A stretch of DNA of 64,000 bases, taken from assembly GCF_002078875.1 (NCBI RefSeq), contig NC_034412.1, positions 28,365,458-28,429,457 of the forward strand. Direction: 5' to 3'. The DNA comes from Numida meleagris (taxonomy: Eukaryota > Chordata > Aves > Galliformes > Numididae). Below are positions 28,751-41,400 of the stretch, in pieces. Under the pieces are notes generated by a model. It saw only the letters and a list, made by a program, of their open reading frames with translations. It was not told where the DNA came from and ran no database searches. The position numbers and the translations under genes are program-made. Position 1 is the first letter of the stretch. Every line of letters begins with the position of its first letter.

Positions 28751-31700
28751 ATATTCCACCCTTCTCATGTTTTTAACACAAAACTGACCAAAAACATTTA
28801 GGATGTAGCATCTTGCTCTGTGCATTTCTCTAATGAGGAAATATTGTTTCTGTTGAAGTCTGAGTGTTTTACAGATTGAACTGTTACTCAGAGACAGCAG
28901 TAGGAAATGGAGACATCTTGTAAATCTGTTTGCTTGTATTTTGTAGGGCTTGGAGACATGGGCCTGTTCGGTGTAGCTACTTTGGACACAAATGCAGTTT
29001 CAAGTGAAGCCATTGCTTTCACAAACCTATATCTTAATTAGCACTTGCCACTTTAGTTGTAGTAGCAGTGGAAGCAGCATTCTGATATTACTGGATCTAC
29101 TTGCTGAATTGCCGGCCTGAGGTGGAAGCAACCTCTTTAATCAGGTTTCAGAGATTGCCCTTATCCTCTTTGCTTTGTCAACTCCCACTCATCTTGCAGC
29201 TGCAGCCGTACTTAGCTTTATTCTTGCTGAACTCCGACCCTAAAAATACAAGGAGCTTTCAGCGCTACAGAATGTCCCTGTTCCTTTGATTCTATTTATT
29301 GATTCTTAGCTCACCTTTGTGTCTGTGCAAGCAGTAACAAAATCACGGCTGTGAGCCAGCCAACTGCTTCAATACTCTGTTCAAGTTATTAGTAAATATT
29401 GTCTTCAGCTATGGGAGCTCAGCCCTAGCAATTTGGTACAAAGTTACAACATCTATTGCATTCTTCCAGAAGTTTAAAAGTAAGGAATGTGGCAGTAACA
29501 CATTACTTTTGCTACCTTTTTAGGTACCCTCTGTTTGGGGTTTGTTTGATGCTTTTTTTTCCTTATTACTTGAGTCCTTTTCTTTGGTTTTTGGATTGTT
29601 TTATGTCTGTAGCTGGCAGGCCCAGGAGGAGGTGACTTCTTCCCAGTGGTCCTTGCTGTAATTTTTCTATCTGTGAGGGTAGTAAACACAATCAGATCTA
29701 GTTTTTGATGGTATTTTTTCATCAACCAGCTAAATGACATTACATCCTCTGCAGAAAGACATCTCTCCTATTTGTCACTCCCCTTCTGTGGCCTGGCTCT
29801 GAATTCTCAAGGCGTTTTTCCAATGTAGCTATGAGAACTAAGGACAGCAGTTCTGGCTCATTCGCACTAACACCTCTTTGGTGGTAAAATCACATCCTTC
29901 CTTTTAAGCGCTGCCCTTCTGTCCAAACAGTCAAAGAGAAAATGAGCGGTTCTGCAATACTGCACTGGAAAACACAGTTGAGTTGCCTGTCCATTGTGAT
30001 CTCTGGTTGCTACTAGCAAGACCATTTCCCAGTGTGTTTTGTATCTCTTATTCTGAAGAGCAACTTCCTAATTGCTGTGCTGAAGTATTACTCATTCAAG
30101 TAGAGTTTGACTTACCCGGTAATTTAAATCACATTCCAGAGCTACCGAATCCTTATTACCATGCTGAATAATCTTGTCCATCCATGAACTTTATCATTTT
30201 GGATTCATATTTAGTCACTGAATAAATTAGCCCCCAGACTTGAAATACCAAGTCTCTGTGGAAGAGCACTCCATTAGATGTGATTCACCTCTTTTAGCAC
30301 AAGGCTGTCAGCTGGGTTCGAGTACTCTCAGAGTGATAGTGCATGAGTGTTTGGCAATACGTCTGTGACCCCAGAAACAGCACTGGAGTTCAGTGTTCCA
30401 AACCTGGAGTCATCCCATGCTTGCTGTGATATGAAACGCAGAGCAGTAATGAGCCAGGGCTGTTTGTGTAGGTATAGAGCAAGCGTGAACATCAGATCTG
30501 TTTCAGGTGAAATTCAAGCTGCAGCCTGGAAAAAGCTACAAATTACCTGTTGTGTACATTTGCCTGCGCTCCCTGGCAAGCGCAGCAAGCTCTGCAATAC
30601 CTGGTAAGGCTGTGTCTTTAGCAACGTTCATTTATAGACTTGCTGGTGAGTCATGACCTGCTGAAAAGGACAGATTCAGGCAAGTCAAAAGAATTTGAAA
30701 ACTGAAATCCCATTTCTTTGGTCCAAAGCAATTTGGTCAAGAATGTATACATATATACATGCACACATACAGAAACATCAATGCTTCGATGAAGTTGTGT
30801 CAGCTGCCCTACTCTACAAGATATAGCTGTGCGCGTTTTTATAAGTACTCATGATTTTTTTTAAATAATAACTTCATGTAGAGGAATCATGGATTGCATA
30901 CATTAAAAGAAAGAGCTGATTTCTAGGTCAACTTTTTATGACATTGTATTTTGGAGAAATCACTTTTAGGGGCAGCCCATGAGAGCTGCTTCACAGTGTG
31001 GGGATTCTGGATCTTAATAATGATTGTGGAATAAGGAAACAATGTCAGGACACTGAAAGGGAAGAGCCGTAAATGAGTATAGGCATTTTGGTGCATGTGT
31101 CTTGTATACATGTCACGTATACAAATGTATCATATGGGATCTACTTTTCCAGGCCTGAGTTTCTGATGCTGGATGGGTTTCCAAGCTGGTGTCATAGAGC
31201 CACAGCATCCTTTGAGTTGGAAGGGATCCTTATGGTCCTCTAGTCCGATTCCACTGCAGTGAACAGGGACACATACAGCTCCCTCTCTGGGCAACCTGTC
31301 CCAGTGCCTCACCACCCTCAGTGTAAAAAACTTCTTGTGTCCACTCTATACATCAGTGGGTGGCAGTGAAGATATTTCCCTGCAGACGTTATTTCCATGA
31401 CCTCGTGCGTTGGAACCCAACAGCCCATCGTGCAGGGGAACATCCACAGGTTCAAAAAGGGCTGCTCACAAAACTTCCTGAGAGTTGATTTGGTGCAGAT
31501 CGATGATGGGAGAGGATGTGAGATGGACTCACTCTTTTAGATGAGAGGATGGGGGCAAAGCAGGTGTTAAATAACCAGGGGCGGGGTTCTGTTTGTGGCA
31601 GGATCGATCGCATTTGTGATTTTCAAACTTCTCGTATTTTGAACCTCTGACAATTTTCAAGCGAAATTTTGCATTGTCAAAAAATGAGTAAATCTGATGC

Positions 31701-31790
31701 GGATGCTGCCTATTAGCGTTTTGTCTTTCCCAGTTGTCGGGTTGGGGCATTTTGATACAGTCTCTATTGGAGCAGGATGAGCTTCGGGGA
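28751..31790. other. MSMO1-CPE intergenic region
   Basis: About 3 kb of unique AT-rich sequence with one CR1 fragment at 31193-31345. Open frames up to 88 codons show no family likeness and no supporting splice structure. No RNA gene was recognised. Confidence 0.65.
31193..31345 (-). mobile_element. CR1 fragment upstream of CPE
   Basis: The + strand begins TCATAGAGCCACAGCATCC, continues TTGGAAGGGATCC and ends with CACCACCCTCAGTGTAAAAA, the antisense of a CR1 3' end. It is diverged, with an imperfect octamer tail. Confidence 0.85.
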
Positions 31791-32122
31791 TCCCGCAGTG
31801 CCGGAGCGCGCGACTGTGACTCACGCAAGTCCGTGAGCAGCTCCCCTCGGGGCATTCCCGTAGAGAATAACGGGATTTGCCCTCTGAGCAAGTAGCATCT
31901 GCCATCGCCTGCGTTATTCTGCAGTAATACTGCGTGTACCTGTCACGGCTCGCTTTGCGCATCCATTCATTCAGGTGTTCGCCGCGCGGGACAACGCTCT
32001 CACAGCGGACGATGCAGGCGTAGACGTAGGAGCGCAGCTCTCGCAGCCCCGGGTCCGGGCGCGTCCCGAGGCCCCTCCCGCCGCGGGCACCGGCGCCGCT
32101 CCCGGCCCCTCCCCTCCCGCCG

Positions 32123-32242
32123 NNNNNNNNNNNNNNNNNNNNNNNNNNNNNNNNNNNNNNNNNNNNNNNNNNNNNNNNNNNNNNNNNNNNNNNNNNNNNN
32201 NNNNNNNNNNNNNNNNNNNNNNNNNNNNNNNNNNNNNNNNNN
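32123..32242. other. CPE: Assembly gap (120 N) inside CPE exon 1
   Basis: A run of N sits in the GC-rich 5' part of CPE. It probably hides the initiator ATG and most of the signal peptide. The real length may differ from 120, so frame continuity across it means nothing. Confidence 0.97.
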
Positions 32243-32488
32243 GCGCGCTGCTCGCCGCCTGCCGGGCGGCCGAGCCCGCGGCGGGGAGCAGCAGCCGGCG
32301 GCGGCGGCTGAGCGCCGAGGAAGGCATCTCCTTCGAGTACCACCGCTACGCCGAGCTGCGGGAGGCGCTGGTGGCCGTGTGGCTGCAGTGCCCGGCCATC
32401 AGCAGGATCTACACGGTGGGGCGCAGCGCCGAGGGCCGCGAGCTGCTGGTCATCGAGGTGTCCGACCGGCCCGGCGAGCACGAGCCCG
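32243..32488 (+). CDS. CPE: CPE exon 1, part after the N gap
   Basis: The first complete codon after the gap is at 32245. The frame gives [27 protein letters not shown] and [14 protein letters not shown], with the exon ending after one base of a Gly codon at donor GTAAGG. Compared with human CPE it is Ala/Ser-rich before the Arg run and very close after it. The codons are strongly GC-biased, as expected for a CpG-island exon. Confidence 0.95.
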
Positions 32489-35400
32489 GTAAGGGGTGGG
32501 ACGGGCCGGGCGCTGCGGCAGCGCGGGGCGAGGGGCGGGCGGTGCCCCCGCTCCCAGCGGAGGGGCTGCGGCTGCGGGCGTGGGGCTGCGCGGCGCCGCT
32601 CCCGGGAACGGCGCTGCCCCATCCCGAGGGCGGTGCGGGGCGGCAGGTGCGCGGTGCGTGCTCCGGCGGCTGCGGAGGAGAGAGAACGGCGGGAGGAGCG
32701 TTCCCTCTGGATGGCATCCGCCCGTAACCGCATGAATAAGGAGTGTTCTGCGTTCCCCGTGGCGTGCTGGGTCCTTCACAAAGGCAGCCCCATGGACCAA
32801 CGCGCCACATGTTTCAGCGCCCGAGTCACGTGCTGGGGAATGTGATGAGCTCTGACAATCTGTGCTGGTGGGTGCTGAAAATAGTTGTTTTTTTTTCTCC
32901 CCCCCCCAGTGAGATTAAGCAGGATTAGAAGTGGAGCACGCTCGCTATGTGACTGAAGCCCTTCTTCCCTCCCTCCCTCCCTCTGCAGGGCACGGTGCAG
33001 AGCGGCTGCAGCTCTCTGCCCGCAGTGGCACAGGGGGAGGCTCGGGGTCACCTGGGGAAGGGCAACAAGCTGGACGCACGCCTGCCAGCACTGTGCTCCT
33101 CTGCAACGATTGCAAGGGTGCCCACAACATCTGTGCTGCTCCATTCTGGACCCTGAGCGCCCCGGTGTGATACCAGTGATTGCATTGGAGGTGTTTTCTC
33201 CATAATAATATGCCCTTTCTTCTGCTGTGTGGTGAAAGGCAGTGCTCTGTGTTTCTTCGTGTGTGCTGATTCTGTGCACCAGAAGAAGCGGAGCTGTGGG
33301 GCTGCCCTGCAGCTGTACTGGAGCGGGGGTCCCTCTCACCATCAAAGAATATGTGGCTCTGGTGCAAGGCAGGAGTGTGTCACGTGGCGAATGCTTCTGG
33401 GGCCAGAACCCGCCTCATCTATTTTCATCTGTTAGTACGTAACAAGGGGGAGACTCACAGACACAGGCATACCTGCAGATGCTTTTTCACTGCAGGCTAA
33501 GCAACTGTTGTTATACCTGAACGCAACCCGTTCCTAACCCGCGGACCGCATCAAAAAAGGGATGGCCAGCAGGGCGAGGGAGCAGGTTGTCCCCCTCTAC
33601 TCTGCCCTTGTGAGGCCCTACCTGGAGTACTGCATCCAGCTCTGGGGCTCCCAACTCAGGAAAGATGTGGGGCTGTTGGAGCGGGTCCAGAGGAGGGGCA
33701 TATGAGGATGCTCAGAGGGCTGGAGCACCTCTCCTTTGAAGACAGTCTGAGGGAGCTGGGCTTGTTCAGTCTGGAGAAAGAAGGCTCTGGGAAGACTTTG
33801 TTGAAGCCTTAAAGTATTCAAAGGAAGCTTTAAATAGAACTGAAATCAAATTTTTACACAGATGGAGGAGGGAATGATTTTAAACTGAAAGAGAAGAGAT
33901 TTAGAGTAGATGTCAGTGGGAAATTTTACTCTGAGCGGGTGGTGAGTTGCTGGAAAACATCCACACAGCTGTGGATGCCCCATCCCTGGAGGTGCTCAAG
34001 CCCGGGCTGGATGGGGCCCTGGGCAGCTGAGCTGGTGGGGGACAGCCCTGCCCACGGCAGGGGGTTAGAACTGGATGGGTTTTGAGGTCCCCTCCAACCT
34101 AAGCCATTCTGTGATTCTGCAAGATAGGATATGTGTCACAGGGCTTATTTTTAAATTTATACATGGGTGAGTAAGGTACACTGTGGCTTATTGGTTTGTG
34201 ATATGTAGAGCTCGTGTTCTGTAAGCCTGGCAGATTTGCAGATACGACGCTGGAATTATCCAGCGAGCCACCATGAGAACGTGCAGAAATGTTCCCACTC
34301 ACTTAGTGACCAAACAAATCCATGAGGTGTCTGCAGAACAGCAATGAAGATGTGTTGTACCGAGTAAAGAGGCTTTGCACTGAGCACATCAAATCTGGTG
34401 CATACGCGCATCCATTATGTAAGCATATGGATGGCATGCCCATGGTCATGCACAAACACCTGAATCGCCTCTTAGTTTGGAATATCAGTTGTTTTCCAGA
34501 TAAATTTGTCATATTTATGCAATATTTGTAAACAAATGTGTGAGAGAAGTCAAAAGGAAGATTTTAGAAACACGCTTTAGATTTCCAGAGCCACTGGAAC
34601 AAATCTTTAATGAACGAAGCAACTGGCCCAAGTCATTAAGGCCTCATCTTTTGATGAGATGAACATAGGTTGGGTTGGAAGGGACCTCAAAGCCCACCTG
34701 GCCCCAAGCCCCTGAGCGCCTGCTGGGATGGGGCACCCACAGTTCTCTGGGCAGCTGTGCCAGGGCCTCACCACCCAAATCTGGTTAAGTTGGCAGAAGA
34801 CTGCAAGGTGAGATAAAGTGAGGAGAAGGAGATGGTGGGAAACTGAAGATGTACTGAAGGACAACAAAGAACAGCTGGCAGCGAAGCATGTGTTATTTCT
34901 AGAAAGGAAATGGTACTTTGCTGTGCAGTGACTGCTTGTGTGCGAGACTCTTGCTTTGGGTGTCTGACGTTCCCGGCACTTTGAGCACAACATTTCATAG
35001 TTTCAGAGCAGCGTTTTGTTTAGAGGCACTCTCAGGATTTAATGACTCTGTTGTTCATCCTTTGCCCCCACAAATACCAGTAGATGAGGCATGAGCACTG
35101 GAGCCATTTCCTCCTGCACAAACATATTGAAAGTGTGCCTGAAAGTGAAGTGAGAACTGTGTCTCTGCTGTGAGAAATGAATGGGGAAATGCAAGATCCT
35201 TCTACTCATATGAAAACCATACCTAGGTCTTAATTCTGTCATTGAAGCACATCCTCAGAGTTGCTGCTATGGTTTTATCACTTATGATTAATTGCATTTG
35301 ACTTTGAGAAGCTCCTTTTCCTTACTCCCGGAATTTATATGTAAATATTTTGAGTTATTTGATGGGCCCCTTTAATACTTCCCAGTTTGGCAAGACATTA

Positions 35401-38400
35401 ATGCAGTTTGAATACAGCAAGAGCTTGTTACTAAAGCTGGGTATGAGAGAGCAAACCTAATTTTTGCATGCTTGAGTTTTAATTAAGTGTCAGTTTTTAT
35501 CAGTGCTTGTTTAGCATTCTCTGGTAAGTGATAGTACAGCAAGTTTGTGTTCATCCAGCTGTGTTGCTTCAAGGTGGAATTTGCAAATGCTATAAATGTG
35601 TGGATGTGAGCTTGGAGGAGCCCAAGGCCAGGCTGGATGGGCCTTGGGCAGCCTGAGCTGGTGGGGGCAGCCCTGCCCGTGGCAGGGGGGTTGGGGCTGG
35701 GTGGGCTTTGAGGTCCCTTCCAACTCAAACCGTTCTGTGTTTAAACCATCCCTTTGCTATCACTGGTTCAGCTTCAGTTTACAGATCGCAGCTAGTTGGT
35801 GATGCCATTCACGTTGCCGTTGAAGTGGATGGAAATTTACAGTAAGTGTGGCTAGGCAGCTGTCCTCGGCAATCTCTGCAGTGTTTCCTGGAGCTGTAAT
35901 GCTCCTTCTCCAAATTGTTTCACTAGCTGAGGTATTTAATGTCTTCAATTTTTCATTAGGCTGGTTAAAAAAGGATAAAGGGAGGCTGCGTGTTTCCAGC
36001 AGAAGCACTGTGGATCCCAGCTACTGCATGTAAGAAGTTTTTCTTTTATTTTATGGAATAGTAAGAAGGTCAGATGATCCTTGGTAAGAAGGGCCGTAGC
36101 CATAAGGAGTACAACGTGACACCACAGAGGGCAATTAGTTGTTTAATTTTTTAGGCTTAAAATATAATCTGGGTGTGCAGAGCGTTCTGAGTTTGTTGAT
36201 GTGACTCAGTCTGGTGGTCACTTCTCCCACATCTGCAGAATGCCATAACAGTTCTCAGTGGAGACTGGGATGTGGCGCAGTAGCTGCCCTATGGCATGGA
36301 GGTGTTGCCTTGCTTGCTCCTTCCAGGTGTGCTGTTGGCAGTGATGGTACCAAGACAACAGCATGCTCTCAGTCTGTACCACTTCTCCTCTGGGGGAGAG
36401 GTTTGCAGCTGTGTGCCGTCCTGCCAGCCGGGAGCCACAGCTCCTCTGACAGCAGCAAACAGTGGGCTATTGTCAGAGGACCATGGGGCTCAAGAAACAT
36501 TTGGTCAGTGCCCTCAGACACAGGGTCTCATTTTTGGTTGGTCTGTGTGGAGCCAGGAGTTGGACTCTGTGATCCCTCTAGGTTCCTCCAACTTTGGATG
36601 TTCTGTGATTCTATGACTGTCAGCTTCAGTTCAGTACGGGGGTGTATGTTGGAAATGTCTCTATGTGGCTACAGTGGCCACGTAAGAGAGAGTCTGAAGT
36701 CATAAGCCTGTGGTTCTGAGGCAGTAAAAACTTTTTTTATTTACTTTTCTCCCCCCAAAGGTAGATGTTTATAATGATATGAGCTAGTAGCTGCTTCCTG
36801 GTAGCTCTTGGTGTTGAACTGTGAGCACAATGTGACATCCCTGTTCACCTACAAAGCGAGTCCCAGGGAGCAGGGTGAGATGGCTGTGCTATCCATGGAG
36901 CTGTTCATTACTGTGAAGGTGAGCGGCCTGATTTACAGCTGACGAGATGCTGCCCAACAGCCTGGATGGCCATTGTGTGCCATTTTAAATACCTACCTTA
37001 GCTGTGGGTCTGCCTTAAAACTCCGTGCGTTGTTTGATCAAATGGCACATCTGGCTGTTTGGCCAAGGTGTCAAGAACTGTTTTCTTGGCAAAGACATCC
37101 TTGTCAACACACCTATGTAATGATCCAGCGGAGTTTTACGGTATGTGGGAAGTGTGGCCCTGACCCTTGTCAGCTCTCCTTAACCATGCAGTGCTTCACT
37201 GTGAGAAAAGTAATTTAGAAACAAAGAAAGTGAAAAGGACAGTGAAATATTTCAGAGATAAAACTTCTTGCCTAGTTGTTTCCTATATCATCACACTGCT
37301 AGATAACTAAGTAACAAATGTGAACTGCTGTACATTTTTCCCCTGAGATTTCTAGCTGCAAGACATGTCCTCCCACTTCTGTGTCCCTCCAAAGCAAAAT
37401 TAGCCCGTGGTGCAGTTCTTTCATTGGCACATTGCTGTCCTTCAGCGTTGCGATCTGTGTATTCCTTGCACATTTATCACTCAAAATGAACATACTTTAT
37501 TATGGTAAATGAAGGTTTTGTGGCTTTGGCTAGCTCTGCATTTTGCTCAAAGGAGCAATTTTAGCAAAATTAGGATGGGGTGACTCCAAGGCCTAAATAC
37601 ACACTTCTTGTCCACGTAAAAAAATTATTACTAATAAAGGCTATGGTTAATCTAACTGTGTCAGATCATCACCTCGTACAAGATTGGTGATGGTTTAGTT
37701 TCTCCTCTGACCCAGCAGGTGAGCATCCACAGGTCCAACCAGAGTTGATGGGAGCTGTACATCCAAATCTTCGTTATAAGCTGGAGGGTCATAAATCCTA
37801 ACGTGCAAGCCTGCTTACTGTGTGCCCTTAAACAAGAAGACTAAATGTGACATCTGCTCTGAAGTAGCTTGCAGTTAAGGAAGGAGCGATGCGAGTCGAT
37901 GCCTTTCAGAATGGAATTTCTTCTTTCTTTTTGGTGGCATCAGTATGTAGCAGGGTGAAAGGAAGAAGGATCGTATAGGGTTGGGAGCAGGACTGTCCCA
38001 TGTTGCTTCACAGAGGAAAAAGTGGTCTTGTGATAAAGAGTGTCTGCCTTCCATCTTGTTCTGCCATGCTTTCCTCATCTTTTGGATAAGAACTTCCTCT
38101 CCGTGTTCCCGCTCAAGTTTCCACCTACGTGACAAGGCATGTTCCACATCCTTGCTGTAGGTTAGCGTGTGGTGATGCCAGGTGCTCAGTGTGTGTGTCT
38201 GATAGATACCATATGGCTCAGCTTTTGGCCTGCCTCCAGGACACGGTTCCTCCCCGCCTCCTCTTGTTTTTTCCCTGTAGCAACCAGCCCCAGTACTTGC
38301 GCTAGCCCAGCTATGTGAGCACACATATGATAAAGGGGGTGAGTTGGGAGTTTCTCTCCCTGTTTACCTGCTGTGGATATACGTTTTTTTTGTTTGGTAA

Positions 38401-41400
38401 TCTGCCTTGACTGGGAGGTACCAGGTTTCCCTTTTCTTCCAGTGCTGGTGGGCTCAGTCACAACAGAAACACTTGTCTGTGGGGTTGCCATGTGGTACAG
38501 TTAGGGGGGCAAATCCATAGCGGAAACAGAAATCTTTAGTGGATATCATCGAATAGCTTGGGAAGGAAGGCATCTCAAAGACCACCCAGTTCCACTCCCC
38601 TGCCGTGGGCAGGGCTGCCCCCCACCTACTCAGGCTGCCCAAGGCCCCATCCAGCCCGGCCTTGAGCGTCTCCAGAGATGGGGCACCTACAGCTTCTCTG
38701 GGCAGCTGTGCCAGGGCCTCACCACCCTCTGAGGAAAGAATTTCTTTCTAACATCTAACCTAAATTTCCCCTCTTTTAGTTTAAAGCCATTCCCCCTTGT
38801 CCTGTCACTACTAGACTGTGTAAAAAGGAGATCCCCCTCCTGCTTGTAAGCTCTCTTCAAGTACTGGAAGGCTGTTTGAATAGCAGTGGGAAAACCTATC
38901 AACAAACAGAAACAGAGGATACTGATAACGTTAGCCAATAACAAAAGAAAACTCCCCCGTATTGTAAGACCCACAAACAGCGAAGCTTAAGAGCCAGCAA
39001 GCTCATCTGACTTGAAAACTGAAGAATCGTCTGAAATAGATGTAGCCATGGTGACAGAGAGGATTAGCAGCCCGAGACTGATCTCATTGGTCTGCTGCTA
39101 GCACGAGTCGCTTGTTTGAGCAGTGTTAATATGTTGTCTCATGCTGCTTTATATGCTGAGACCATCTGGCATCAGCGGTATTTAAAGGTGCAGTTGTGCT
39201 ATGGAAAGGGTGGGCTGGCATCGCTTGATTTCTACTTGTAAGACAAGTTACAAGAGTTAGGAGGTCTCTCATGCCCTAAAAATATTCTGAAAAGTCACAG
39301 CACATACAGAGCTGAAGTGGGGCCTTGAGAAGAGAATTTCTGGAGTTTTTTTATTGTTGGCCAGTACACATTTAAAGCATTCTCTGCACAGGTGTGTGCA
39401 TTGGGGCTGCCTGGGATGTGCCCAGGACAGGCATGGGGTCACGTTGCTCATCATTTGTGTGTTGAGGGAAGGTAGGGCACAGAGTTAAATGAACCAAATG
39501 AAGCTTGACCAACAGATCCCCTCTAGGGTATGTTGGAGTCTGTGCTTTCAAGAAGTAAACTATTTCAGTTTTCTTCAGTTTTGCCAAGTCCTGTTGAAAA
39601 TATGTTTTGCAGTGTTTGATAAGAAGGAGAGTTTTGTAGAGACTCAGTTAAAAGTGAACCATATCTTTGATCTATTTATAGCTGTGAGTCTTCATCTGCT
39701 TTCCTTAATACTACTGTAGAGTGGGTGTTAGCTTCCAAAGGAGCTTATGCTCCAGCGCTGACATTGCCCACATGCTTGTGAATTTAGGTTTTCCTTTCTT
39801 TCTTTTTTTTTTTTTAATTTTTTGGGGGGCTAATTTTTATCGTGATGCTTGATTACTCGCAGAGCTTCTCCCCAGGCAGGGGTGGGTAGCTAAAGGGTGA
39901 CCAAATACTAACTAGAAAATGTTCCCGTCGCAGCTGATGAGTGCCAGTGCAGAGCTCTGTGCATGGGCTGAGCGTCATGAGAGAAGTGGCTGCAGGGAAA
40001 ATTAGCCAGAGGCTTTGTTCTCCTGTAGAGACTTGTAATGAAGCTGAATTTGAAGTTAAATCTTGATAGCAAATACTACGTTTTTGCATTTTCCTATTAC
40101 TGACATTCTGTAGTTACTAATGTAAATGCGTAAGAGCTGTCTGCAGAGACTGATGTGGGATTCATTGGATAGTGGTGATGCACTGTGTGGCACAACAATA
40201 AAATGAAACAAAGGGTTTGGGAACTGTTTCAGAAACCGTTAGGTTTTAAGCTTTTATTTTGGAGCTCTGACTTTGACGCCAAAATAAATTCTTCTTATGA
40301 TTTCACTTCAAATGCAAGATCCAAGAAATACATAGCCATGGATGTTCTAGCTCCTTTAAATAGCTTTACCATGATTACATTATGTGCTTAATGTTTTTAC
40401 AGCTTAGTCCTGTTTCCAGTCTGTCAGAATGAGTATAGATTGCATGAAGAATGCCAAATAGCTTATCTCCCTACCCTGCTCCCAGGCCCCAGTTCCTTGT
40501 TTGTAAGTCAGTTCAGTCTCCCACCAGCCATCCCGTCACATGACTGCAGGCTCTTGGAAGTGCATAAACTCGCAGTTGCATCATATGGGCACCCAGTGGG
40601 CTGTATAGCCTGGGCCAACCATGGAGATGATTGAAGGCCCTGATAGCTGTAAGGCACCCACATTCCTTTAGCAGCTTAGATATGGCCGTGATTGCTCATC
40701 TCCAGTTTCAGAATCAGAAGCTAGAGTTTCTTGAAAATAATTTTTCATATACCTTACAATATATTTTACTGGTGGCCCTGAAAAGTAACGGTATGAAAAT
40801 GTGCTTTTGAAATGACCAGCCACAAGTGGCTAATGACAAGTTCTTATCACAATACCATTGCAATAGATCTATAGATCCATTTTAATAATATGCTTTCTCT
40901 ATTCTGTTGGATTACCAGAATATCTTTCCGTATTGTGGGGTCAGTCTCACAAACCTGTAAACAGAAACTGCCAAATTGTCAGAAGGCAAATGTATTCTGT
41001 ACAAAGAATTGATCAAAGCTTTCTGCAGTGCTTTGTGTAAATGTAAGCAAAACTGCTGTTAGAGTTATGCTTCGGGTTCTTTAGACTTTTGGTTTTCACC
41101 AGCCTTACGCCTGCATTATAGGGCATATGGAGAAAGTAAAATACAGAAGGAAGCTGTAGCTGTAGTTGACAGCAAAAAATGGCATGTTAGTAAACAACCT
41201 GGTTCTAATGTTGTGGTTTGGAGGAGAACTTGCCCTGCCTGTAGGAGGATCTCCAGCATAGGAATGTGGATCCAGATCTTCCCTTTGCTTTGCTTTCTCT
41301 TTGGTTGGTTGCCCTTGTGTTACTCTCCATCATCAAAAAAACAGCAGCATTGAAATTAACGCAGCATAAGTTCTCTTTGTCTTTACTTGGCAAACTGGGT

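Larger units (their letters stand above)
31790..32760 (+). promoter_or_regulatory. CPE: CPE CpG-island promoter region
   Basis: GC- and CpG-rich sequence surrounds CPE exon 1 and includes the N gap. An AP-1 consensus TGACTCA is at 31817-31823. No TATA box is evident. The transcription start cannot be fixed. Confidence 0.7.

Noticed and set aside
29474..29740. 88-codon Lys/Pro-rich frame on the - strand
   Set aside because: It reflects the T-rich + strand. No homologue or gene context was recognised.
31975..32122. ATG at 31975 as the CPE start
   Set aside because: It is joined to CPE only through 120 N of uncertain length. The intervening residues do not resemble a signal peptide or CPE.
36214..36705. 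163-codon frame on the + strand
   Set aside because: It runs through the CR1 fragment at 36500-36623 and has no likeness to CR1 protein or any other family in this frame.
37875..38324. 149-codon frame on the - strand
   Set aside because: It has no recognisable domain, lies in an intron and shows no splice or promoter context. A single open frame of this size is possible by chance in 30 kb.
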